Below are positions 1-7,917 of a stretch of DNA of 64,000 bases, piece after piece. The notes under the pieces were generated by a model that was not told the DNA's origin, made no database searches, and saw only the letters and a list, made by a program, of their open reading frames with translations. The stretch is from CALJEL01 sp041082235. Its GTDB lineage: Bacteria > Nitrospirota > Thermodesulfovibrionia > Thermodesulfovibrionales > CALJEL01. The stretch is from NCBI GenBank assembly GCA_041082235.1, contig JBDOIG010000079.1, positions 6,026 through 70,025 on the forward strand. Reading direction: 5' to 3'. How positions within the stretch are numbered: the stretch's first letter is position 1; each line of letters opens with the position of its first letter. A program made the translations under genes and the position numbers.

Positions 1-568
1 TGTCCTCCTCAGGAAAATCAATAAATGCCTCAAGCTCAGTAAGGACATTCTTAAGACCTTCTGAAATGTCTTCTATCTCTCTTCTGAGGGCACCACCCAC
101 ATGCTCCAGCGCAACCTTCTCAGCCTCTTCAGTCTTTGACTTTATAAGGTCAAGAACTGCCTCTGCCTGGGTAAGGTCAATCCTTCCATTAAGAAATGCC
201 CTCATGGTAAATTCTCCCGGAGAAGCTAACCTTGCACCTGAGCTAACTACAAGCTCCAGAACTCTCTTTAAAACAACATATCCACCGTGGCAGTTTATCT
301 CAACAACATCCTCCCTTGTATATGTATTGGGAGCCCTCATTACCGAAAGAAGTACCTCATCAATCTTCTGTCCGCTTGAGGGGTTAACAATAAAACCATA
401 ATATATCCTGTGGCTCGGAGATTGAGAAGGCTTAATACCCCTTGGTGAATTAAAGATCCTATCAGCAATAAGAAGTGCCTCACGGCCACTCATACGAACT
501 ATGCCTATGCCACCCTCCCCGGGTGGTGTAGAGATAGCAACGATAGTATCTTCTTTGGAATTATTCAT
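1..568 (-). CDS. mnmE: tRNA modification GTPase MnmE, N-terminal part (runs off the window)
   Basis: Reading leftward from an ATG at 566-568 gives about 189 residues that match the N-terminal domain of MnmE (TrmE), which with MnmG installs the carboxymethylaminomethyl group on wobble U34 of certain tRNAs. Visible family signatures are the start STPPGEGGIGIVRMSG, the NCHGGYVV segment and the PGEFTMRAFLNGRIDLTQAEA block of the folate-binding/dimerisation domain, followed by the beginning of the helical domain. The GTPase domain lies outside the window. The gene diverges from the LysR gene with 27 nt between starts, and no clear Shine-Dalgarno site precedes the ATG. In many bacteria mnmE lies near the origin, which fits the dnaA region further right. 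Confidence 0.93.
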   Translation of the reverse strand, partial: MNNSKEDTIVAISTPPGEGGIGIVRMSGREALLIADRIFNSPRGIKPSQSPSHRIYYGFIVNPSSGQKIDEVLLSVMRAPNTYTREDVVEINCHGGYVVLKRVLELVVSSGARLASPGEFTMRAFLNGRIDLTQAEAVLDLIKSKTEEAEKVALEHVGGALRREIEDISEGLKNVLTELEAFIDFPEED

Positions 569-584
569 GGGTTATGATTTATGA

Positions 585-590
585 TATATT
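585..590 (+). promoter_or_regulatory. -10 hexamer for the LysR gene, leaderless arrangement
   Basis: TATATT ends 5 nt before the LysR ATG and no Shine-Dalgarno sequence lies between them, so the transcript probably starts at or within a base or two of the start codon. The -35 match is weak. The same 5-nt spacing recurs at other first genes in this window. Confidence 0.4.
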
Positions 591-595
591 AGATT

Positions 596-1501
596 ATGGA
601 TATCCATCAACTGAGGGTCTTTCTTTCGGTCTTTAAGCACAGAAGCTTTACAAAGGCTTCAGAGGAACTTTATCTTACGCAACCCACCGTAAGCGATCAT
701 ATTAGAAGCCTGGAGAATGAATTAAGTTGTAAACTCTTTGATCGGCTTGGAAGGACAATCATGCCTACAGCAGAGGCTTCGGTCTTATATAACTATGCAG
801 TGGAGATCATAGAAAAGGCAGGTGAGGCAAAGGACAGCATAAACAGGGCCAAAAACCAGCCCGCTGGTGAACTTATTATAGGAGCAAGTACCATACCGGG
901 GACCTATATGCTACCAAAGATAATAAAGAGATTTCGGGAAACTTATCCCCTCATAGAATTCAGCTTAGTTATTTCAGACTCAAAGGGGATTCTTGATAAG
1001 CTCTTATCCCATGAACTATTCATCGGCACCATAGGCGCAAAGCTCACAAATTCAAAGATTAATTATACACCCTTTGGAGAGGATGACTTAATTATTGTGT
1101 CCTCTCCCGGGATAATTAAAAAATCTTCCCTGAGCATTGAGCATCTTAAATCTTATCCTTTTATCCTCAGGGAAGAGGGATCTGGCACAAGAAAAGAGAT
1201 GGAAATACTCCTGGAGCAAAAGGGCCTGGCTGTTGAGGATTTGAAGATAGCTGGCATCTTTGGTTCAACTGAAGCTGTTAAGGAGGCAGTCAAGGCCGGG
1301 CTTGGAATAGCCATCGTCTCAAGGCTTTCTGTAAAAGATGAACTCAACTCAGGCACCTTAAAAGAGGTGCGCATACCAGGTCTTGAGATGAAAAGAAAAT
1401 TTTATATAATCACACATAAAAAAAGAACATTACCTCCTCAATATAAATTATTCCTTGACTACCTCTTATCCCTAGGGAATGACCTGAAGGCTACAGGCTG
1501 A
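596..1501 (+). CDS. LysR-family transcriptional regulator
   Basis: The 301-residue product has the standard LysR length and layout. Residues 1-60 form the winged helix-turn-helix (DIHQLRVFLSVFKHRSFTKA, then LTQPTVSDHIRSLE), followed by a linker helix. From about residue 90 comes a two-lobed substrate-binding domain (GELIIGASTIPGTYMLP). Similar proteins control sulfur, selenium or CO2-fixation genes, but the target cannot be read here. It is transcribed divergently from mnmE and is followed by a one-gene gap to the ChaN-like gene. Family assignment is secure and the effector is unknown. Confidence 0.92.
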   Translation: MDIHQLRVFLSVFKHRSFTKASEELYLTQPTVSDHIRSLENELSCKLFDRLGRTIMPTAEASVLYNYAVEIIEKAGEAKDSINRAKNQPAGELIIGASTIPGTYMLPKIIKRFRETYPLIEFSLVISDSKGILDKLLSHELFIGTIGAKLTNSKINYTPFGEDDLIIVSSPGIIKKSSLSIEHLKSYPFILREEGSGTRKEMEILLEQKGLAVEDLKIAGIFGSTEAVKEAVKAGLGIAIVSRLSVKDELNSGTLKEVRIPGLEMKRKFYIITHKKRTLPPQYKLFLDYLLSLGNDLKATG

Positions 1502-1520
1502 GTGCCAAAGGCTGAAGATA

Positions 1521-1550
1521 TTAGGCTAAATCCTAAAGCCTAAGCCTTTT
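1521..1550 (+). terminator. possible terminator after the LysR gene
   Basis: The stem TTAGGCT/AGCCTAA with a short A-rich loop is followed by GCCTTTTT, an intrinsic-terminator-like layout 20 nt after the LysR stop. The T run is short, so termination efficiency is uncertain. Confidence 0.35.
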
Positions 1551-1555
1551 TAAGT

Positions 1556-1585
1556 GCACCCCAAATTTATTTGATTTTTTGGTGC
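1556..1585. repeat. PKKS-type palindromic element, degenerate intergenic copy
   Basis: GCACCCCAAAT and ATTTTTTGGTGC form an imperfect hairpin with the same outline as the in-gene copies listed below (CCCCAAAAAATC, loop, GATTTTTTGGGG). The outer GCACC/GGTGC pairs are intact and two inner C positions are mismatched. It lies just upstream of the ChaN-like gene's -10 region. Confidence 0.45.
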
Positions 1586-1594
1586 TCCCTCCAG

Positions 1595-1600
1595 TATCAT
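1595..1600 (+). promoter_or_regulatory. -10 hexamer for the ChaN-like gene, leaderless arrangement
   Basis: TATCAT ends 5 nt before the ATG at 1606, with no Shine-Dalgarno site between. The spacing matches the LysR, nuoA, cooC and mqnE starts. Confidence 0.35.
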
Positions 1601-1605
1601 GAAAT

Positions 1606-3468
1606 ATGAGTTCAGAACTAAATATTCACAATCTTCTAATCTCTCCTTTTAGCCTCTTTATATCCTTTTTGTTTCTCTTTCTTTTCTCTGCAGACCTCTC
1701 TGGTGCGACAGAGTACTTCATAGAATTTCCTGAAAAAAAGATAAAAATCTCCTTGGAAAATCAAAAGATATTATACAGGGATGGAAATTTTGAGGTTTCC
1801 TTTGAACTCGTCCAGAAAGGTGCAGAGACAAAAACAGAAATATTTCAGATAGAGATACCCATTAAATTTTATACCCTTAAAGGAGAGGTCTCAGAGACAT
1901 TGAAACTGGAGAAGGGGAAACAGTCTTTTACCATAAAGCTTGAGGATGAGCCATTGAGAATGGTAATAGATGAAGACCTGAAACTTCCAAGGAGGCTCTC
2001 GGAGGAAGAGATTATTCCGAGGATTTCCATGCTTTTCAAGGGAAAGACCTCCGTAATCCTTCCTGAATCAAAAAGAGACCATTATAAACCCTTAATAGAG
2101 TTTTTTAAAGAAAAGGCCTTTGAGATAAAAGAGCCATCAGAGAAGGTTGATTTAAGGGGGTCACTGATTCTTTTTGGCAACAACAATCCCTTTGCTAAAG
2201 GACTTTTTGGCCTCCTGAAAGATATCCCTGCTGGTTTTTCTATTAGAGTAAAGAAAAATCCCTGGAATCCTGAATCCATGGTTGGGATAATCAACACAAA
2301 TGGCCCAGAGGATTTATCTCGTATAAAGGAGCTGCTTATTCAATACCAGGACTATTCAACAATAGCCATTGAAAATGGCAAGATAATACTTAAAGAGCTT
2401 GAGGCAGCAAAGAAGGGTGTAGAGATAGAATTAAGAAGACCGGTACGTATAATAGAACCCAAAAAGGGTCTCACTATAAAAGACCTGATTGACAGGATCT
2501 CTGATAAAAAAATTATATACATAGGTGAATACCATGACAGATTCAGTCATCATTACCTGCAGAGACTGCTGATAAAAGAACTCTTTTCAAGGAACAAAAA
2601 GATTGCCATTGGTATGGAGATGTTTCAAAGACCTTTTCAACAGTTACTTGACGATTACATAAATGAAAAGATAGAGGAAAAAGAGTTTCTCAAACAGACA
2701 GAATATTTTAAAAGATGGGGCTTTGACTACAATCTTTATAAACCAATTATTGATATAGCAAGAGAAAACTCTATTCCTGTAATCGCCCTCAATCTCAAGA
2801 AAGAGATTATAGAGAAGGTCTCAAAGAGTGGTATCGAATCCCTCAGTGAGGAAGAAAAAAAAGAGATTCCCGAGGAACTTGATTTCTCTGACCTTGAATA
2901 CAAAAAAAGACTGGAGGAGGTATTCACCCAGCACAGAAGAACTGAAGGAAGTTTCGAATACTTCTATCAATCTCAGATACTCTGGGATGAAACCATGGCA
3001 ATGTCAGTGGATGAGTTTCTGAAAAAACATCTGGATTATCAAATCATAGTTCTTGCTGGCGGCGGGCATATTGCCTATGGCTCCGGTATTCCAAAAAGGG
3101 TCTTCAGACGCAATTCCTTTGATTATGCAATTGTGCTTTTAGATGCTGAAGATGAAGAGTCCATAGCCGACTTCGTTGTATATCCGGACTCTCTTGAGGG
3201 TATCACAGCTCCAAAATTAATGGTCTCCCTTAAAGAAGAGGATGGCAGATTGAGAATTATTGAACTCCCTGATGATAGCCCATCAAAAAGGGCTGGCATT
3301 AAAAAGAATGACATTATTATTAAAATAGATGATGCACCTGTATCTACCCTGGAAGATTTAAAGATTGCACTTTTTTACAAAAAGTCAGGCGATACAGTAA
3401 AGGTAACTGTGCTGAGAAGTTATTTCCTTCTGGGTGAAAAAGAAAGGGAATTTCTTGTAAAGTTTTAG
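1606..3468 (+). CDS. ChaN-family (haem-binding/Tiki-like) protein with C-terminal PDZ domain
   Basis: The 620-residue product starts with a hydrophobic signal segment at about residues 10-35 (SPFSLFISFLFLFLFSADLSGA), so it is probably exported. Residues of about 60-270 have no family I recognise. From about 285 to 530 it matches the ChaN/DUF399 fold: KIIYIGEYHDRFSHHYLQ, MEMFQRPFQQLLDDYI, a YFKRWGFDY segment and the closing AGGGHIAYGSGIPKRV. ChaN proteins bind haem and belong to the wider Tiki/TraB superfamily. The last 90 residues look like a PDZ domain (DDSPSKRAGIKKNDIIIKID). The gene converges with the OmpA-like gene, with one base between stop codons. Haem binding is inference from the family; a protease-like or chaperone role is possible. 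Confidence 0.8.
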   Translation: MSSELNIHNLLISPFSLFISFLFLFLFSADLSGATEYFIEFPEKKIKISLENQKILYRDGNFEVSFELVQKGAETKTEIFQIEIPIKFYTLKGEVSETLKLEKGKQSFTIKLEDEPLRMVIDEDLKLPRRLSEEEIIPRISMLFKGKTSVILPESKRDHYKPLIEFFKEKAFEIKEPSEKVDLRGSLILFGNNNPFAKGLFGLLKDIPAGFSIRVKKNPWNPESMVGIINTNGPEDLSRIKELLIQYQDYSTIAIENGKIILKELEAAKKGVEIELRRPVRIIEPKKGLTIKDLIDRISDKKIIYIGEYHDRFSHHYLQRLLIKELFSRNKKIAIGMEMFQRPFQQLLDDYINEKIEEKEFLKQTEYFKRWGFDYNLYKPIIDIARENSIPVIALNLKKEIIEKVSKSGIESLSEEEKKEIPEELDFSDLEYKKRLEEVFTQHRRTEGSFEYFYQSQILWDETMAMSVDEFLKKHLDYQIIVLAGGGHIAYGSGIPKRVFRRNSFDYAIVLLDAEDEESIADFVVYPDSLEGITAPKLMVSLKEEDGRLRIIELPDDSPSKRAGIKKNDIIIKIDDAPVSTLEDLKIALFYKKSGDTVKVTVLRSYFLLGEKEREFLVKF

Positions 3469-3469
3469 C

Positions 3470-5827
3470 CTACCAGTGAGCTATTATCCTCACACGCCTG
3501 TTAGCCTTCACATGAGGGTCATTTATATTGTCAGGTGTGGGAATCTCTTTGTATCTCAACCTCTCCTCTCCAAAATATTTAATAGAAATATCCCTCTTGA
3601 TTCCATGAGCCTGAAGAAATCTCTTCGCTGAGGATGCCCTCTTTTTACTGATCAATAGATTAAGTTTTTTATTGCCATGAGCGCAGGCATGACCCTCAAT
3701 AATTATCTTTTTATATTTTTTGTCCCTAAGCATCTCCATAAATTTTAAAAGCAACCCCTCTTGTTCTGCTCCTATTTCAGTTTCTCTTACATTAAATTCT
3801 ATTGAAAGCTCCATACTATTTTTATACAATTTGATAGGCTCCTCTTCGGTCTGATTTAACGGTTTCTGAGGTACCTTCTCGGCCTGCTGAATATCCTGAA
3901 GACCTGCAGGAGATTTGACAGCCTCTGCAAGCATTGCCTCACCATAAAATGGTGCCTTTTCATATACCCGCTTTGCCTTTTTTGGTTTTAATCCTTTTTT
4001 ACTCTTATCAGCAGCATGCCATTTCTGCTCAGAAATCCTATGCCCTGCAATCCCCAATTTCTTTTCAGTAGGAGTTTTTTTTATCCTGACTGATTCTGGC
4101 TTTGTCTCTATATCTGTAGTCTCAGCCCCCGTATCTTTAACCACGTCTTTCTTTTTTTTCTCTGCTTCCATCCTTCCTTTGTCTGCAACAAATGTGGCAG
4201 CTGTTAATGCCTTATCCTCGGTCTTTACAGGAAGCCCCTTTTTTGCAGGTCTTTCAGATATTTTATCCTCTGTTGAGATCTGACTTAAGCTATCTTCCTG
4301 AGCAACTTCTACCTCTGGCCTCTGTATTATTATTTCTTCTGGCTTTTTTATATCCGCAAGCGTTGCTTCATCAGAAATACCTTTCTTCACAGTATCTGAG
4401 TTTCCTCCAGGAGTTATGTAATCTTTTCCTTTTATGCTTTCCTCCTTTATACTCTTTTCCTCAAAGGTCTCCTCAATCCCTTCTTTATGGACTCCCTCTT
4501 TAGCCAATACCAGACCGTCCTCAGCAGCCTTACTGTCAGCCTGGGCAGAATTTGAAGAAATATTTTCTTCAGGTGACTCTGTTATTGGCCTGCTCACCTC
4601 TGTTTTTTTGTCCGCTACTTCCTCTACATCTTCTCTCGCAGAGGTTTCTTCTTGAGCATCGGGCCTCTGAGTCCTTGTATCTTGAGCTATAAGCTGCTGT
4701 TGCTCCTGAACTGCTTCTATCTTTTTCTGTTCTATTTGCACCTTGCCTTCTTCTTCCTTTATACTCTTTTTTACCTCTGAAACCTCTACAGTCTGAGGGG
4801 GCATTCCCTTTGTTGGAACGTCTATAATCTCCTGAGAGCTTAATTTACCTTCTTCTGGTATAGCAGCTTCTACACCTTTGGAAGCAACTTTTTCTTCTGG
4901 CTTTCTTATCTCCTGTGAAAGCACTGCTTCATCTCTCCGCGTTATGGAATCCTTTCCTTCCATGCCTTCTTCTTTTATACGCCTCTCCTCAAGGGCCTCC
5001 TGACTCCCTTCCTTCTTTATAGCTCCCTCTTTAGCCATTACCGAACTGACCTCACCAGCCTCAATGTCAGCCCGGGCAGAAACTGGAGAAATATCCTCTT
5101 TGGGTGGTACCGCCTCCCTTATGGGCTTATCCTCCTCTGTTTTTTGCTCTATGGCTCCCTTTATATCTTCCTTCACAGAGGTTGCCTCCTGAGTATCTAA
5201 CCTTTGAGTGCCTGTATCCCGAGCCACTAGCTGCTGTTGCCTTTTTTTAACTGCAATCAGGAATTCCTGCTTAGGAGAAGGCTCTGTTGCGCCTTGTTTT
5301 TCAGGTTCAGAAGGCGGAGATGTCTCACGGCTAGGATTAAAGTAAAAGACAAATCCAAGGGAAGCTGCTATGTCCGACCTTCCGCCTAAGACATAGTTCC
5401 TTAGATCAATTCTGACAGCTGTATCCTCTGATAAGGAATACTGAAGCCCCCCTCCAGCATTAAAAAGGCCCTTTGTAGATGTATTTTGATCTTCATCTAT
5501 AATACCTGCACCTGCACCTATGACAAAAAAGGGTGTTAATCTTTGCTCTGGTAAAGGAATGAATGAAGAATCAAGACTGATAAATGTTGAACCTGACCTC
5601 GAAAAGGTACTCAGAATAGTTAAATCAATTGAAAAATACCGAGAGAGATTGACGCCGATGGATGGTCTTCCAAAGGTACTATCAGGGGAACTCTTTGAAG
5701 AAATCCAGCCGCCAGAAATCCCAAGGTTAATATTCCCGGCAGTATCTGTAGAATTTACAATACCAGGGGAAAATATTAGTAGAATAAGAAATAAAAATAT
5801 AAATCCTCTAAGATTGAATTCTTTCAT
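3470..5827 (-). CDS. Outer-membrane protein with OmpA C-terminal domain and duplicated low-complexity midsection
   Basis: The product has 785 residues. Residues 1-28 form a signal peptide (FIFLFLILLIFSPGIVNS). Residues 30-165 look like a small outer-membrane beta-barrel (repeated glycine/aromatic strands ending SLGFVFYFNP). Residues 170-660 are a long charged, Glu/Lys-rich linker that contains a tandem duplication of about 150 residues. Residues 670-785 form an OmpA-like peptidoglycan-binding domain with IIIEGHACAHGNKKLNLLISKKRA and a final NDPHVKANRRVRI. The domain order implies an anchor between outer membrane and cell wall across a wide periplasm. No function beyond structure can be assigned. 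Confidence 0.82.
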   Translation of the reverse strand: MKEFNLRGFIFLFLILLIFSPGIVNSTDTAGNINLGISGGWISSKSSPDSTFGRPSIGVNLSRYFSIDLTILSTFSRSGSTFISLDSSFIPLPEQRLTPFFVIGAGAGIIDEDQNTSTKGLFNAGGGLQYSLSEDTAVRIDLRNYVLGGRSDIAASLGFVFYFNPSRETSPPSEPEKQGATEPSPKQEFLIAVKKRQQQLVARDTGTQRLDTQEATSVKEDIKGAIEQKTEEDKPIREAVPPKEDISPVSARADIEAGEVSSVMAKEGAIKKEGSQEALEERRIKEEGMEGKDSITRRDEAVLSQEIRKPEEKVASKGVEAAIPEEGKLSSQEIIDVPTKGMPPQTVEVSEVKKSIKEEEGKVQIEQKKIEAVQEQQQLIAQDTRTQRPDAQEETSAREDVEEVADKKTEVSRPITESPEENISSNSAQADSKAAEDGLVLAKEGVHKEGIEETFEEKSIKEESIKGKDYITPGGNSDTVKKGISDEATLADIKKPEEIIIQRPEVEVAQEDSLSQISTEDKISERPAKKGLPVKTEDKALTAATFVADKGRMEAEKKKKDVVKDTGAETTDIETKPESVRIKKTPTEKKLGIAGHRISEQKWHAADKSKKGLKPKKAKRVYEKAPFYGEAMLAEAVKSPAGLQDIQQAEKVPQKPLNQTEEEPIKLYKNSMELSIEFNVRETEIGAEQEGLLLKFMEMLRDKKYKKIIIEGHACAHGNKKLNLLISKKRASSAKRFLQAHGIKRDISIKYFGEERLRYKEIPTPDNINDPHVKANRRVRIIAHW
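4223..5245 (-). repeat. Two-copy internal protein repeat in the OmpA-like gene
   Basis: Residues about 195-345 and 373-535 of the OmpA-like protein align end to end: QQQLVARDTGTQRLDTQEAT against QQQLIAQDTRTQRPDAQEET, then KTEEDKPI against KTEVSRPI, AKEGAIKKEG against AKEGVHKEG, and ERRIKEEGMEGKDSIT against EKSIKEESIKGKDYIT. The copies have diverged to roughly half identity by eye, so the duplication is old. Confidence 0.75.
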
Positions 5828-5866
5828 TAAAATAAAAAATTGATTTTGAACATTACTGCTGCGTCC

Positions 5867-6196
5867 CTACCCTGAAACAAGCTCAATATATTTGCTCTTT
5901 TCCTTCAACTGTTCATTCAGGACTTCCTTCATCAGGGTGCAGGCCTCTATAATCTTTGCATGAGAAATGCTGTAATAAATATTGACGCCCTTTCTTCTGG
6001 TCTTCAGCACCCCCTTATGTCTCATAATCGCAAGGTGCTGGGATACATTTGCCTTTGGAACACCGAGGATCTCTACCAGTTCTGAAACAGTCTTTTCTCC
6101 ATCCTTAAGGACATTCAATATCTCAATCCTCTTTGGGCTTGCAAGGACCTTACATATCTCCGCCTGAAGTTCATAAAGGGTCTTCTGTTTTTTCAT
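5867..6196 (-). CDS. ArsR-family winged-helix transcriptional regulator
   Basis: The 109-residue product has the ArsR/SmtB length and fold: LASPKRIEILNVLKDGEKTV at helix 1-2, then the recognition region ELVEILGVPKANVSQHLAIM, then the wing VLKTRRKGVNIYYSI. There are two cysteines at most in the body (C17 and C86 region) and no CXC sensor motif, so a metal ligand is not obvious and the signal is unknown. It sits just upstream of the OmpA-like gene on the same strand (39 nt gap) and diverges from lnt. A TAAAAT-type -10 lies about 6 nt before the ATG. Confidence 0.9.
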   Translation of the reverse strand: MKKQKTLYELQAEICKVLASPKRIEILNVLKDGEKTVSELVEILGVPKANVSQHLAIMRHKGVLKTRRKGVNIYYSISHAKIIEACTLMKEVLNEQLKEKSKYIELVSG

Positions 6197-6278
6197 GTCT
6201 CAATTTTATATTATCTATTTAATAATGTCAAGATTTTTTTGATTTTTTTGTATCAGGTCTTTTAAAATTAATAACGCC

Positions 6279-7901
6279 ATGGTTAGGTGGATTAAAAAGA
6301 TTATTTTGCCTATTATCTCGGGGGGGTTGCTTGTCCTTTCCTTTCCGAAACCGGGTATATCAATACTTGCCTGGATAGCACTCATTCCCTTACTCTTTGA
6401 CATTACTAAGAGAGATTCAACTAAGAAAGAGACTTTTATAAAAGGTTTTTTCTTTGGTGTGGTCTATTTCTTTGGTACACTCTACTGGATATATCATTCC
6501 GTTTATTTCTACGGAGGATTAAGCCTTATTCCAAGCATAATAGCTGTTTTGCTTCTTGCAGCCTATCTCAGTTTGTATACAGGTCTCTTTGCTTATCTAA
6601 TTTCTTTAATCCACAACAAAACCCTCTATCCCATGATATTGATTGCTCCTGCTATATGGGTTAGTCTTGAATATATAAGAACCTATCTCTTTACAGGCTT
6701 TCCCTGGTCAAGTATTGGTTACAGTCAGTATAAGTTCCTTTCATTGATACAGATAGCTGATATAACAGGCATATATGGGGTATCTTTTTTAATAGTAGCC
6801 TTCAACGCCGCCTTCCTTGATATTATACTTCTTAAAAAAAGGCTTTCAGAGATACCATTTTATCCTCTTGCCCCGCAACTGGCTGGCTTTCTACTTTTAA
6901 TAATGGCTTTTATTGCCACCTTCTCATACGGATACTGGAGGCTATCTCAACAACACGGCAATATGGCAAAGATAAGTATTATCCAAGGCAATATACCTCA
7001 GGATAAAAAATGGGAGCCTGCTTTTCAGCATGAAGTGATGGACATATATAAAGAACTGACAAGGAAGGTTGTTAATACAGACTCCCCCCAGCTCGTTGTC
7101 TGGCCAGAAACAGCCATACCTTTCCTGTTCAGCGAACCCTTAGAGCACCCCAAAAGCCCTGCCGAGCTTTTTGGGACCCCGTCTGCTTCGTCACCAATAA
7201 GGACAGAACAACAAAACATTAATGAGATAATGAGTAAAGACCTTATAGAATTTGTAAGGGAAATTGATACTTATCTACTGTTTGGGTCTATAAGAAAGGA
7301 GGCTGAAGACAGACAGGAGTTCTTTACAAACAGTGCCTTTTTACTCAACAAAGATGGAAAAGTCACATATATTTATGATAAAATACATTTAGTCCCCTTT
7401 GGAGAGTATGTCCCCCTCAGGAATATCTTATTTTTTATAGACAAGATTACAGTGGGCATTGGAGACTACAGGCCCGGAAAAGATACCAGAAGGGCTATTT
7501 CGCCATTTGGCAATTTTTCAACTCTTATATGTTATGAGATAATTTTCCCTGGTCTTGTTAGGGAATCCTTAAGGGAGGGAGGAGATTTTATCATAAATAT
7601 TACTAATGATGCTTGGTTTGGCAATACATCAGGACCTTATCAGCACTTCAGTATGGCTGTTTTCAGGGCTATAGAGAACAGGAAGCCTGTTATAAGAGCA
7701 GCCAATACAGGTATCTCAGGATTTATAGATAGCTATGGAAGGATTCAGGCGGCGACTCCTTTATTTGAAAGGATGGCAGTATCTATGAATATGAGGTTGG
7801 ATAATAGAAGAACTTTTTATACAAGGTTTGGAGACCTCTTTGTATACTTTTGCCTTGTTATCTCAATAATAACCTTATCAAGGACTATTAAATTTGCATA
7901 A
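6279..7901 (+). CDS. lnt: Apolipoprotein N-acyltransferase
   Basis: The 540-residue product is the inner-membrane enzyme that N-acylates the terminal cysteine of lipoproteins. About six hydrophobic segments occupy residues 1-220, followed by the nitrilase-like periplasmic domain. The catalytic triad is visible: Glu277 in VVWPETAIPF, Lys368 in YDKIHLVPFGEYVP and Cys418 in LICYEIIFP. A final membrane segment ends the protein. Residues about 289-301 (HPKSPAELFGTP), shortly after the Glu motif, are encoded by a PKKS-type palindrome and probably form an extra surface loop. The gene is followed 16 nt later by prfB and is likely cotranscribed with it. Confidence 0.95.
   Translation: MVRWIKKIILPIISGGLLVLSFPKPGISILAWIALIPLLFDITKRDSTKKETFIKGFFFGVVYFFGTLYWIYHSVYFYGGLSLIPSIIAVLLLAAYLSLYTGLFAYLISLIHNKTLYPMILIAPAIWVSLEYIRTYLFTGFPWSSIGYSQYKFLSLIQIADITGIYGVSFLIVAFNAAFLDIILLKKRLSEIPFYPLAPQLAGFLLLIMAFIATFSYGYWRLSQQHGNMAKISIIQGNIPQDKKWEPAFQHEVMDIYKELTRKVVNTDSPQLVVWPETAIPFLFSEPLEHPKSPAELFGTPSASSPIRTEQQNINEIMSKDLIEFVREIDTYLLFGSIRKEAEDRQEFFTNSAFLLNKDGKVTYIYDKIHLVPFGEYVPLRNILFFIDKITVGIGDYRPGKDTRRAISPFGNFSTLICYEIIFPGLVRESLREGGDFIINITNDAWFGNTSGPYQHFSMAVFRAIENRKPVIRAANTGISGFIDSYGRIQAATPLFERMAVSMNMRLDNRRTFYTRFGDLFVYFCLVISIITLSRTIKFA
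7148..7175. repeat. PKKS-type palindromic element inside lnt
   Basis: CCCCAAAAGC pairs with GCTTTTTGGG around an 8-nt loop, with one bulged T. It is read in the common phase of the family and encodes HPKSPAELFG. It lies just downstream of the codon for catalytic Glu277, in a region that varies among Lnt proteins. Confidence 0.6.
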
Positions 7902-7917
7902 TGTAGGAGGTACAAAA

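Noticed and set aside
66..401. Plus-strand open frame of 111 residues at the window start
   Set aside because: It lies opposite mnmE, has no family features, and the minus strand reads as clear MnmE.
3470..5827. Frameshift in the OmpA-like gene giving the odd middle section
   Set aside because: The duplicated section is in one continuous frame in both copies and has consistent Glu/Lys-rich composition.
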